A stretch of DNA of 64,000 nucleotides from Ferrovibrio xuzhouensis (GTDB lineage: Bacteria > Pseudomonadota > Alphaproteobacteria > Ferrovibrionales > Ferrovibrionaceae): positions 45,282 to 109,281 of the forward strand of contig NZ_JBHRYJ010000009.1 in assembly GCF_042648965.1 (NCBI RefSeq). The letters run 5' to 3'. The position numbers were made by a program, and so were the translations under genes. Below, one piece after another: positions 16,944 through 24,824 of the stretch. The notes under the pieces were generated by a model. It was not told where the DNA came from. It searched no databases and worked only from the letters and a program-made list of their open reading frames with translations. Within the stretch, counting starts at the first letter, position 1, and the number at the start of each line of letters is the position of its first letter.

Positions 16944-17771
16944 TTATCGTCCGGTAAAAGTCGGTTTCCGCTTGTCGAAGAAGGCCGACACCCCCTCCTT
17001 GATGTCTTCACTGGTCAGGCTGAGACGGAACCTCTCGGCCACCGCTGCGAGCTCGGTCGCATCGCGCGCAATTTCGTTGACGCTTTTCTTCATGTTCTGG
17101 GTTGCCACCGGCGCCTGAGCCACCAGGATTTTGCTGAGCTCGGAAACCCTGGTATCCAGCTGGTCCGGAGCGACGACATCGGTCAGGTATCCGATGCGCA
17201 ACATCTCGTCGGATTTGATGGTTTGCGCGGTGAGAAACAGCTTCTTCGCGGCATTGACGCCAAGTCGGGTTACGTAACGCACCATGCCGGACGGGTAATA
17301 ATGCAGGCCAAGGCGGCTGGCGGGCATGAACATCTCGCAGCCATCGGTCCCGATGCGGAAATCACAGCACAGCGCGAGGTCGGTCGCACCGCCATATACC
17401 GGCCCGTTCAGTCGACAGATTGTCGGGCGGGACAGGTTCTCAAGCCGATTGGTCAGTTGCTCAAAGGGGCTCTGGTCTTCGACGCCGGGGGCACCCTTGC
17501 CGCGGCGGCCTGCCGCAATGTCTCCAAGATTGTACCCGGCACTGAAGACCCGGCCGGTGCCGGTCAGGACAGCAACCCGAACGCTCTGGTCGGCTTCCGC
17601 CCGGTCGAGATAGCCCAGCAAGATTTCCAGATCGTCCGCCTGGATACGGTTCAGGTGCTTTGGACGGTTCAACCTGATCGTCGCGCAGCCATCATTGACC
17701 GTATAGAGGGGCTCGGTCCCCAGATCGTCGACATCAGCAGGCTTCGCAGCCTTCACCGCGGCATCGCTCAT
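16944..17771 (-). CDS. Crotonase-fold protein (crotonase 2), first gene of operon
   Basis: A 275-residue crotonase-family protein starting at M-S-D-A-A-V-K behind GAGAG. Oxyanion-hole parts are F-S-A-G-Y-N-L-G-D and N-G-P-V-Y-G-G-A-T-D-L-A. As in crotonase 1, the P-E-x-x-L-G glutamate is missing; the sequence reads M-P-A-S-R-L-G-L-H-Y. It heads the seven-gene minus operon and is divergent from the iclR-type gene, with two operator copies between. The reaction is unknown; a CoA-thioester of the imported acid is the likely substrate. Confidence 0.85.
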   Translation of the reverse strand: MSDAAVKAAKPADVDDLGTEPLYTVNDGCATIRLNRPKHLNRIQADDLEILLGYLDRAEADQSVRVAVLTGTGRVFSAGYNLGDIAAGRRGKGAPGVEDQSPFEQLTNRLENLSRPTICRLNGPVYGGATDLALCCDFRIGTDGCEMFMPASRLGLHYYPSGMVRYVTRLGVNAAKKLFLTAQTIKSDEMLRIGYLTDVVAPDQLDTRVSELSKILVAQAPVATQNMKKSVNEIARDATELAAVAERFRLSLTSEDIKEGVSAFFDKRKPTFTGR

Positions 17772-17812
17772 TCGTTTCTCTCCCGAACCGGAGACGTAAG
17801 GGCTTGACCTTC

Positions 17813-17851
17813 GTTCCGTATTGTGGAACATTAAGTTCCGTATAGTGGTCC
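17813..17851. promoter_or_regulatory. Tandem IclR-type operators
   Basis: GTTCC-GTATTGT-GGAAC at 17813-17829 is an inverted repeat with perfect 5-bp arms. GTTCC-GTATAGT-GGTCC at 17835-17851 is a second, imperfect copy, 22 bases downstream (two helical turns). Both lie in the spacer between the divergent operon and the iclR-family gene, where an IclR protein usually binds as two dimers. Confidence 0.7.
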
Positions 17852-18673
17852 ATGCTATCTGCATATCGCATGGGCTGTAAACCCGTTTTTGGGGTCCCGG
17901 CCGTGGAAAGCGTCAAAACTGCCCTGCGTGTTCTGGAAGCTGTCGTTGAGAGCCAGCTGATTGGCGTCAGCGAGCTTGCTCGCAAACTGCAGGAGCCGAA
18001 AACCACAATTCAACGATGCCTGACGACGCTGCACGATGCCGGATATGTCCGCCCGGTGGACGGCACTCGCCGTCGATGGGCCGTCACAAATCGTCTGCTG
18101 CTCCTCAGCAAGTCCGCAGATCCGGAGCCGCGGCTACGCGAGATTGCCCTGCCGGTCATGCGATGGCTGCGCGACGAAACGCGCGAGACCATTCATCTCA
18201 TGGTGCCGGAAGGCGGTGAGGTCGTTCTCATCGACCGCCTTGATTCACCTCAGCCGGTTCGAACCGTTCGCCAGCTGGGCGCGCATGCGCCGCTGCATGT
18301 CGCATCCAACGGCAAGGCTGCGCTGGCGGCCATGAACGAGGCTGAGCGCGAAGCATATATCCGCAATCCGCTGGTCTCTTGGACCAAGCGAACCATCACA
18401 GACGCCGACCGCCTGCGGCAGGAAATCGCCAAAGTCAGGGAACTCGGATATGCGGTCAGTTTTGGCGAACTGGATCCGGAAGTTCATGCCGTTGCGGCGG
18501 CCATTCTGAATTCCGAAGGCAAACCGATAGCCACGATGTCGGTATCCTGCCCTGCGTCCCGGCTGCCGATTGAGCTGATTCCGAAATACGGAGTGATGGT
18601 CGCCAAGGCAGCCGCCGAAATCAGCCGCAACCTGAAGTCAGCCAATGCCGAGGTCTCACAGGCAGCGGCATAG
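17852..18673 (+). CDS. IclR-family transcriptional regulator
   Basis: Up to 273 residues. An N-terminal winged helix (V-E-S-V-K-T-A-L-R-V-L-E-A-V, then L-A-R-K-L-Q-E-P-K-T-T-I-Q-R-C-L) is followed by the IclR effector domain (H-V-A-S-N-G-K-A-A-L-A-A-M and later F-G-E-L-D-P-E-V-H-A-V-A-A). The first ATG directly abuts the second operator copy, so an internal start (ATG at 17870 or a GTG shortly after) is possible. It most likely controls the divergent CoA-transferase/ABC operon in response to a pathway metabolite and its own gene. Confidence 0.9.
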   Translation: MLSAYRMGCKPVFGVPAVESVKTALRVLEAVVESQLIGVSELARKLQEPKTTIQRCLTTLHDAGYVRPVDGTRRRWAVTNRLLLLSKSADPEPRLREIALPVMRWLRDETRETIHLMVPEGGEVVLIDRLDSPQPVRTVRQLGAHAPLHVASNGKAALAAMNEAEREAYIRNPLVSWTKRTITDADRLRQEIAKVRELGYAVSFGELDPEVHAVAAAILNSEGKPIATMSVSCPASRLPIELIPKYGVMVAKAAAEISRNLKSANAEVSQAAA

Positions 18674-18751
18674 CTGACCCGCAACACACTCAGACAATCG
18701 GCGACTGGCCAGCGATAAGACCAGGGCCTGCAGTGTCCCTGGGGAGGGACT

Positions 18752-19477
18752 ATGACAATTGTTCTCTACCACTCACCAAAATCGAGTGCGTCGCGTCGCG
18801 TCCGCCTCTTTCTCGAAGAGAAAGGCCTGACCTACGAGGCTCACGAGCTAGACCTGTCACGACAACAGCAGCACCAGCCAGAGTATCTCGCCATCAACCC
18901 GCTGGGCGTGGTTCCGACAATCCTGCATGACGGGCGGCCGTTGCATGAGAGCGGCACCATTTGCGAATACCTCGACGCCATCTACCCGGAGCCTCAGCTC
19001 TGCCCGGACAACCCTTACGATCTCGCCTTGATGCGCAACTGGGTTCGCCATGTCGATGGTCTCATCGGCAACCTCATCCGTTTCAACTGGCGGCATCATC
19101 TCCAGAAGAAGGCTGAGAAGATGTCGGAAGACGAACTTCAGGCCATGTTGACGAAGATTCCAAGCGCGGAACGCCGGGAAGCCTGGATGCGAGTGGCCCG
19201 AAATCCATATACCGAGGAGGAACTCAGCGAGTCCCGGTCCAAGCTCATTGGCCTTCTCGATCAGATGGAAAGCATGATCTCCAACGGCTGGCTAATCGGC
19301 GGCTGCTATTCACTGGCCGATATCGCGGTCGCGCCGTTCGTGCGGCGCATTGACGAAGAAATCGCACCTGACGCCCTGTCGCCGGTTCAACGGCCAAAAG
19401 TTGCCGCCTGGTGGACTGCCCTTCAGGCACGCCCTGCATATGCACGGGCCGACTTCGGAGCCTTCATGGATGCTTAG
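18752..19477 (+). CDS. Glutathione S-transferase family protein 1
   Basis: A 241-residue GST with an N-terminal thioredoxin-fold domain (V-L-Y-H-S-P-K-S-S-A-S-R-R-V-R, then N-P-L-G-V-V-P-T-I-L with the cis-Pro, and E-S-G-T-I-C-E-Y-L-D) and an all-helical C-terminal domain. The S-P-K-S-S-A-S-R region supplies the likely Ser active site. GGGAGGG lies upstream of the ATG. It follows the iclR gene on the same strand by 78 bases and may belong to the same catabolic module, for example opening or dehalogenating an electrophile; the substrate is unknown. Confidence 0.88.
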   Translation: MTIVLYHSPKSSASRRVRLFLEEKGLTYEAHELDLSRQQQHQPEYLAINPLGVVPTILHDGRPLHESGTICEYLDAIYPEPQLCPDNPYDLALMRNWVRHVDGLIGNLIRFNWRHHLQKKAEKMSEDELQAMLTKIPSAERREAWMRVARNPYTEEELSESRSKLIGLLDQMESMISNGWLIGGCYSLADIAVAPFVRRIDEEIAPDALSPVQRPKVAAWWTALQARPAYARADFGAFMDA

Positions 19478-19801
19478 TCGGCAACCCAGAGGCTTGGCTG
19501 AACGCTGTTTCCTGTCGCACCTGTCGTCGGTATTACGCATATTTGCGATCGAAGAGCGGGGATTAACCTGATCACCGCTTGGCCTTGTCGGGAACGACCT
19601 CTATCACGGTCGGCTTACGCGCGCTGGTGACGAACGCTGGAACATTCCAATGGAGATCCGCCTGTTCCGCCCGCGGAGCCGCCAAGACACGATGGCGGAG
19701 CGATTCTGGGCGTACCTGATTGAGCAGAATCGGCAAAACCAGTAAGTTCAGGGACCCGCTTTGCTGAGCATTGAAGACGCGAAGCACCCCCGACCCAAGG
19801 G
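19478..19801 (+). other. Intergenic stretch with a possible gene remnant
   Basis: A 324-base stretch between the two GST genes. The only coding-like content is the short frame at 19572-19745, described separately. No terminator, promoter motif or RNA gene is convincing here. Confidence 0.4.
19572..19745 (+). pseudogene. Possible C-terminal remnant of a LysR-type regulator
   Basis: A 57-codon frame between a TGA and a TAA, without its own start codon. It ends in I-P-M-E-I-R-L-F-R-P-R-S then A-E-R-F-W-A-Y-L-I-E, which resembles the end of LysR-type effector domains (x-E-I-R-L-Y-R-x-R ... A-x-A-F-W-x-x-L). The similarity is short and judged by eye, so this is tentative. Confidence 0.25.
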
Positions 19802-20455
19802 ATGGAAGCGATGAATCCTATTATCACCGCCTTCGAACGATCGCCAGACGGCGGCAAGGGGCTGGCACGCGATACGCGTGTACGCTGGGCATTGGAAGAA
19901 GTGGGGCAACCGTATGATGTCCGCCTCGTCTCGTTCCAAGCATTGAAAGAGCCCGCACATCTTGCTCTTACCCCCTTCGGTCAGATTCCGACCTTCGAGA
20001 ACGGCAATTTCACACTGTTTGAATCCGGCGCCATCGTGCTCCACATCGCGGAACATTATGAAGGGCTGTTGCCGAAAGACTCTGTTGCGCGGACGCGGGC
20101 GATTACGTGGATGTTCGCTGCGCTCAATACGGTCGAACCACCCATCCTTGACCTCGTGACCGCAAATATATTCGAGGGAGATAAGCCCTGGGCTCAGGAA
20201 CGCACCCCGCTGGTCAAAGACCGCATTCGCGTCCGGTTGAGGCAATTGTCCTCTTACCTGGAAGGCGCCGACTGGCTCGATGGAGCGTTCAGCGCAGGTG
20301 ATCTGATGATGGTGTCGGTGCTGCTCCGGTTGCGGATGTCCGGCATGCTAGATGAGTACCCAAGCCTGGCTGCCTATGTCTCCCGCGGCGAGGCACGACC
20401 GGCATATCGCCGAGCGTTCGCAGCGCAATTGGCAGTCAATGCGCCAGCCAGCTGA
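19802..20455 (+). CDS. Glutathione S-transferase family protein 2
   Basis: A 217-residue GST, different from the first copy. The N-terminal domain contains T-P-F-G-Q-I-P-T-F-E with the cis-Pro and F-E-S-G-A-I-V-L-H-I-A-E-H-Y, which binds glutathione. The C-terminal helical domain has the family's conserved D-G-A-F-S-A-G-D-L-M-M. A second in-frame ATG at 19811 follows GGAAGCG and may be the real start. It lies next to the envelope operon, which is convergent with it. Its substrate is unknown. Confidence 0.87.
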   Translation: MEAMNPIITAFERSPDGGKGLARDTRVRWALEEVGQPYDVRLVSFQALKEPAHLALTPFGQIPTFENGNFTLFESGAIVLHIAEHYEGLLPKDSVARTRAITWMFAALNTVEPPILDLVTANIFEGDKPWAQERTPLVKDRIRVRLRQLSSYLEGADWLDGAFSAGDLMMVSVLLRLRMSGMLDEYPSLAAYVSRGEARPAYRRAFAAQLAVNAPAS

Positions 20456-20508
20456 AGGTTGGCCCGTCAGCCGGTCCCGTCATAACTCATGGAACAGCGT
20501 AAAGTGAG

Positions 20509-21369
20509 TCAGAATCTACCCATCAGGGCGGGCTTGCCGAAGATAATGAGATTGCCACTGGATTTCGCGAAATAGGACTGCCAAAAAGTCTCCAGGGCAT
20601 CCATGGTCTTCGGATCTCTATATGTCTCGATCTGCTTCTTGCCAGACACTGATATGGTTCCCGCGCCCGCAACATAGATGCTGGCCCCTCCAAAGTCCCC
20701 AAAGCCATCGACTTTGGCCAGCTCGGCCGTCGGGTCAACACGCCGCACGGCGTTCTTGGCATAGAACGACGTAATGCTGGAGTTCTCCAACATGTCGGAA
20801 ATGAGCAATACGTCCTTCTGACTAGCCGGAGATATCTTTACGACGTTGACCGACACATCCTTCAGGGTGCTGAAAATGTCGGACCGAGCAATATCCTGAT
20901 TCGGATTCCCAAAGCCTTCGGTCATAACTTTGGTGACATACATCCGGCCATACTGAGCTTGCTCAGTCAGGCATCGGTCCAGGTCGCGCAATTTCCGCTT
21001 GGGCAAATCATCCCGTTCGTCCTGAGTGGGAGCTCGATCCAGTACGCCCGAGAACTGCAGGCTCGCGTAATGATTGCTGATGAAGGCCGAAAAAGTCATC
21101 ACGGTGATGGCCGTCCCACCGGTGAATTTCTTGACGACATCCTCGGTCAGGCTTGCCTTTCGTTCATCATCGACGGCCGTCGTCTGGTCGATCAGGACGA
21201 ATACCTCCCGCTTCAAACCACCTTTCGGCTTTTCTAGCGTCAGTTTGTCGTAACAGCTGGGAATCATGTCGCGCTGACCAGCAAAGGCAGAACCCGCCGC
21301 CATCAACCCGAGATAGGCGATTCCAACAAGCTTCCCGGCCACCAAGCACATCGAGCGAGCATCAGGCAT
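20509..21369 (-). CDS. Secreted von Willebrand A-like protein of unknown function
   Basis: A 286-residue protein with an N-terminal signal sequence (L-V-G-I-A-Y-L-G-L-M-A-A-G-S-A-F-A). The E-V-F-V-L-I-D-Q-T-T strand followed by a helix and later V-L-L-I-S-D-M-L-E-N-S resembles a VWA domain whose metal site is D-Q-T-T rather than D-x-S-x-S. The start chosen overlaps the preceding gene by 8 bases (AATGCCTGA), so translation is probably coupled. It is the third gene of an operon with an OmpA lipoprotein and a five-span membrane protein. I know of no named family for the full-length protein. Confidence 0.7.
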   Translation of the reverse strand: MPDARSMCLVAGKLVGIAYLGLMAAGSAFAGQRDMIPSCYDKLTLEKPKGGLKREVFVLIDQTTAVDDERKASLTEDVVKKFTGGTAITVMTFSAFISNHYASLQFSGVLDRAPTQDERDDLPKRKLRDLDRCLTEQAQYGRMYVTKVMTEGFGNPNQDIARSDIFSTLKDVSVNVVKISPASQKDVLLISDMLENSSITSFYAKNAVRRVDPTAELAKVDGFGDFGGASIYVAGAGTISVSGKKQIETYRDPKTMDALETFWQSYFAKSSGNLIIFGKPALMGRF

Positions 21370-22903
21370 TGCCAGAGGTCCGTTCCGCGAGAATCTTGGC
21401 ACGAATGGCATCTTCCCGCTCTTTCCGGCGTTGCTCGGCGTCCACCCCTTTCTTCCGCTCTTCCTCGACCAATTCCGCACGGATGCGGGCTTCCATTTGC
21501 TCTTCAGTCTCCTCGATTCCCGCAGCCTCGGCAGCAGGTGCTGGAGCCTGCACAGGTGCCGGTGCAGGTCGGGCGGGTTCCCTGGCAGCCTGGCGATGAG
21601 CGGTGCGAGAAGCCTCACGCGACCTCTCTAGGGCATCGACGCCATCTTGCCGCTTCAGATGCCGTTCCAGAAACGTGTAGATGTCACGACCTTCAGAGGA
21701 ATCGGCAGCCGTCCGTTGTGCAGCTTCGGATCCATGCTTCTGGACCGTCTGCGTCAGCCGTCGCTGCAGCTCGATGAGCCGACGACTACCCATGGCCAGA
21801 ATATGCGCCTTGATAGCTTTATATGCCGCTTCATACTCGGCCCGCGTTTTATACTTGAAGACCGTCTCGTACGCTTTCTGACTCTCGCGTCCGGCAAGCC
21901 CATACATGAAGCCGAACAAAACGCCGAGGATCTGCAGGAAGACGAAGATGATGGCGAGGACGATGAAAGTGCCCCAGCCGCCCTTACGGTCAAGGTCGGC
22001 ACCTTCCTCGATGCTCTTGGCGTCAGCCTTTGCCTGCGGCTCGGTCAATGTCGTGGGGAAAAAGGAATTTGTGCTTCCCTGCTGAACTTGCTCGATAGCG
22101 CCTGTGGTTTCCGCGCGGAGTTCACGTTCCAACACGATGCCGCGGACCACCGTTGCAAGGATGGCAACCGTGATGACGAAGACTATCGTGCCGCCGGTGA
22201 TAAAATGGCTCTTCTCCACATTCCCTTTGAACGCGACCCGATTGATGATTTGCCGATACTTCGGCTCAGCATCATCCGCGTTGTTGGTTTCAATCCTGAT
22301 TTCGTGATCGCTACCGGCGAGCGGCTTGCCGTCGTTGGCATTCTTCCAGATAGCGCGCACTTTGCCGACCAGCGAGTTGATATACAGCTCATGGCCAGTC
22401 AAGTGGGTAAACCAGACGAGCAACATGGCTATCAGGAACGAGATGCCTACGGCTCCAATCTTCAGAAGATTCTCGCTGGCACCAGGAATGGTGAAGCCCG
22501 CGAGCACATACGAGAAGCCCATCGCCTCTACGGCCATCATGAGGAAAATCAGGAACCACATGAGCGGAGTGAGGGGCTTCCGCCCGGTGTCCCACGCTCG
22601 CGCAAGATAGGACGAGCATTTGTCGTAATACTCCGGGTCAAAGTGTTCTCTCTGGTAATAGCTGAGGTAAGCGTCCGCTAGCGTTTCCTCGGAGCCAAAG
22701 CACTTGGAGTGAGTATTGTAGTCGATATTCTTCGACAGTCGACGAATCTTGCCAATCAGCGGCAGGCCATACCACAGGTCCATGAGCCAGAAGCTAATCG
22801 TGTCCCAGTACGTCTTGATGACGACTACCGACAGGAACAGGGCGACGCCGAGGGCTATCAGTTCCCGGTAGGTGTGAAGAATGTCCATTGCGGTCTCGAG
22901 CAT
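21362..22903 (-). CDS. Five-span membrane protein with coiled-coil tail, unknown function
   Basis: A 513-residue protein beginning M-L-E-T-A-M-D-I-L behind a G-rich ribosome site; the frame is open 201 bases further. Predicted spans lie near residues 13-33, 120-150, 160-185, 233-255 and 305-335. After the last span come a long charged helical region, a Pro/Ala-rich linker (P-A-R-P-A-P-A-P) near 440-460, and a Glu/Arg-rich coiled coil to the end. It has no enzyme motif I recognise. It lies 10 bases after the OmpA lipoprotein gene and overlaps the VWA-like gene, so the three products probably act together in the envelope. Confidence 0.7.
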   Translation of the reverse strand: MLETAMDILHTYRELIALGVALFLSVVVIKTYWDTISFWLMDLWYGLPLIGKIRRLSKNIDYNTHSKCFGSEETLADAYLSYYQREHFDPEYYDKCSSYLARAWDTGRKPLTPLMWFLIFLMMAVEAMGFSYVLAGFTIPGASENLLKIGAVGISFLIAMLLVWFTHLTGHELYINSLVGKVRAIWKNANDGKPLAGSDHEIRIETNNADDAEPKYRQIINRVAFKGNVEKSHFITGGTIVFVITVAILATVVRGIVLERELRAETTGAIEQVQQGSTNSFFPTTLTEPQAKADAKSIEEGADLDRKGGWGTFIVLAIIFVFLQILGVLFGFMYGLAGRESQKAYETVFKYKTRAEYEAAYKAIKAHILAMGSRRLIELQRRLTQTVQKHGSEAAQRTAADSSEGRDIYTFLERHLKRQDGVDALERSREASRTAHRQAAREPARPAPAPVQAPAPAAEAAGIEETEEQMEARIRAELVEEERKKGVDAEQRRKEREDAIRAKILAERTSGNA

Positions 22904-22913
22904 GGAGCCCCCG

Positions 22914-24551
22914 TTACTTGTCTTTTGCTGGGATTGGTTTGAAGTCGGCAGCGAAATCGTGGCCGACGTGTTCGTAATAGACCTTGCCGTATTTTGCGCC
23001 GAAAGGCGGTGCATTCGGGAACACGAGGTCAATGCACTTGATTGGCGCTTCGCCCTTATCAATGAACACCCGGTACAGCAACGCATCGTTACCTGGGTAG
23101 ACATTGACCAGCGTATCGAGGCTGACGTCCGGCGCCTTGTTTCGGTCTGTTGGCTTGTAACGCTTATAGACCACGACTTTCGGCTTGCCGACGGGGGTGG
23201 TCTCGTTCTTGAGCACCGCGACGTGCGACAGCCCGATCAGATGCCCATTTGCCATACCGCCATATGAGGTGTCGTATAGGCCTGGAGCATAGTCAGTCGT
23301 CTTGTAATCGAACTCCTTGCCGTCGGAGAGGCGCTTGACCTCTCCACTGACGCGCGGCTTGTCAGCCAGACATGAGGCCTGAAACACGCTGTCGCTTGCG
23401 AAAGCGGATGAAATTCCAAGATTGCTGGCGATGGACTGGGTGAAGCCTTTGTGCTGCCCACCCAGCATTGCCACAGTGACGCCCGCTGATTGATCGGCGG
23501 CGACGCCGCCGAAGTCGATTTCATAGGCCTTTGGTCGGGCGACCGGCTTGGACGGCAATTCCACCTGTGTGACCGGCTTGAGCGGAGCAGCTTCTGGCTT
23601 CTCGTCACCCTTGCTCGCTGAGCCCGGGATGGCGCCGGTCTGGGCGGATGCGGTCTCGATGGAGTTGTCCACCCGGTAGAAATCGGCATTGGGCTTGCGG
23701 TTCTGCAGATAGGTGGAGAGATCTGCCTCACTCTGGATTTCCACGATCTCGACGCGCCGGTTCTTGGCACGGCCATCGTCGGTCCTGTTGTCGGCGATTG
23801 GGTATTTTTCTCCGGCCCCCTGATAGTAGAGGCGGTTCGGATTGAACCCCTGGCGACGGAAGACCTCACCAACAGCGCGGGCGCGGGCTTCGGACAGCTC
23901 TGCGTTCGCTTCGGACGAGCCGGTATCATCTGAATGGCCAACGAGCAGAATGCGCTGGTCGCGATGCTGCTCCATCCATTTCTGCCTGTCCTGGGGGGAC
24001 AGGTTTTGCGGAGGATTGGTATTGACGTAGGTTTCGGCGACTGCCCGGAAGTATTGCTCGGCCTGCGGGGTCAGCTTGGCTGAACCAGGTTCGAAGTGCT
24101 CCACGCCCTCCCAAGTCGAAACCTGGCCGATACGGACATTCTGTTCCTGACCCTGGCTGTTTGTTGACTGGACAACGACATCGTCGAATTTGACGGTGAC
24201 CCTATTTGCCTGAGCAATTTTCCATTGCTGGCAGCGGCGATCATCTATGTCTTTGCCAATGACATAGCCTGCCGCGCCGCCGCCTACCGCAGCCACCGCT
24301 GCCGGGGCTGCCTTACGACCGCTCAAGAAGTACGCCAACGTGCCGACCGCAATGGCACCGACGGCCGCTCCGATGTATTTGCTGCTGGATACTGAGCAGG
24401 GGTTGTCGTCACCGCCGTCGGCCGATGAAGTGCCATTTCCCGTCGTCACGCACCCGGAAACGGTTCCAGCGATCGCCAGCGCCGCGACCAGCCCGTAGCC
24501 ACGGCTTCGCTTCGCGCGGTAAGTCACGCTAATTCCAAGAATATCGGCCAA
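22914..24551 (-). CDS. OmpA-domain lipoprotein with glycine-zipper segment
   Basis: A 545-residue protein. A signal sequence ends in the lipobox T-V-S-G-C (Cys 34). A glycine-rich hairpin-like segment follows (G-A-A-V-G-A-I-A-V-G, G-G-G-A-A-G-Y-V-I-G). An OmpA-type peptidoglycan-binding domain is near residues 170-275 (V-G-H-S-D-D-T-G-S then N-R-R-V-E-I). The C-terminal half, about 270 residues, is unrecognised. The start is a TTG with GGGGGA upstream; an internal GTG at 24527 is an alternative. It is first in the three-gene operon and probably anchors the complex to the cell wall. Confidence 0.8.
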   Translation of the reverse strand: MADILGISVTYRAKRSRGYGLVAALAIAGTVSGCVTTGNGTSSADGGDDNPCSVSSSKYIGAAVGAIAVGTLAYFLSGRKAAPAAVAAVGGGAAGYVIGKDIDDRRCQQWKIAQANRVTVKFDDVVVQSTNSQGQEQNVRIGQVSTWEGVEHFEPGSAKLTPQAEQYFRAVAETYVNTNPPQNLSPQDRQKWMEQHRDQRILLVGHSDDTGSSEANAELSEARARAVGEVFRRQGFNPNRLYYQGAGEKYPIADNRTDDGRAKNRRVEIVEIQSEADLSTYLQNRKPNADFYRVDNSIETASAQTGAIPGSASKGDEKPEAAPLKPVTQVELPSKPVARPKAYEIDFGGVAADQSAGVTVAMLGGQHKGFTQSIASNLGISSAFASDSVFQASCLADKPRVSGEVKRLSDGKEFDYKTTDYAPGLYDTSYGGMANGHLIGLSHVAVLKNETTPVGKPKVVVYKRYKPTDRNKAPDVSLDTLVNVYPGNDALLYRVFIDKGEAPIKCIDLVFPNAPPFGAKYGKVYYEHVGHDFAADFKPIPAKDK

Positions 24552-24616
24552 CTTATTCCCCCAAATAGATACCCGCCCATGACAACTATACCGCTTTTCG
24601 TTATCCCCTCAACTGC

Positions 24617-24628
24617 ATACATATGTAT
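24617..24628. promoter_or_regulatory. Palindrome upstream of the OmpA-lipoprotein operon
   Basis: ATACATATGTAT is a perfect 12-bp palindrome, 66 bases before the TTG start of the minus-strand operon, in an AT-rich spacer. It could be an operator. It lies on the operon side of the spacer, away from the dnaE2 SOS box. Confidence 0.35.
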
Positions 24629-24747
24629 TAGAGGTGGTACTCAGTTGGGCCCCGGTAATTTGCCCTTGCCGCCAAGCGGTCAATTTTTCTCAATAAATTA
24701 AGCGTTTACGCGGTCGTATATCCCGCGCGGCCTAAGTGAAGAGCGCC

Positions 24748-24779
24748 CTAGGAATAAGAACAAATAGAAAACACATAGC
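24748..24779 (+). promoter_or_regulatory. SOS-box-like promoter element of dnaE2
   Basis: GAAC-AAATAGA-AAAC at 24758-24772 matches the LexA box GAAC-N7-GAAC with one mismatch. The surrounding 32 bases match the imuA promoter block (7811-7842) at 25 positions, including CTAGGAA in front of the box. It ends 45 bases before the dnaE2 start. Confidence 0.65.
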
Positions 24780-24824
24780 TTTCGCACTAAGAGTCAGGCC
24801 AGTTGCAGAGAGAGACGTTCAATC

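Noticed and set aside
20509..24551. Assignment of the three-gene envelope operon to the Zorya anti-phage system
   Set aside because: Zorya also has an OmpA-type protein and a membrane partner, but the membrane protein here has no visible MotA-like motif and there is no helicase or nuclease gene nearby.
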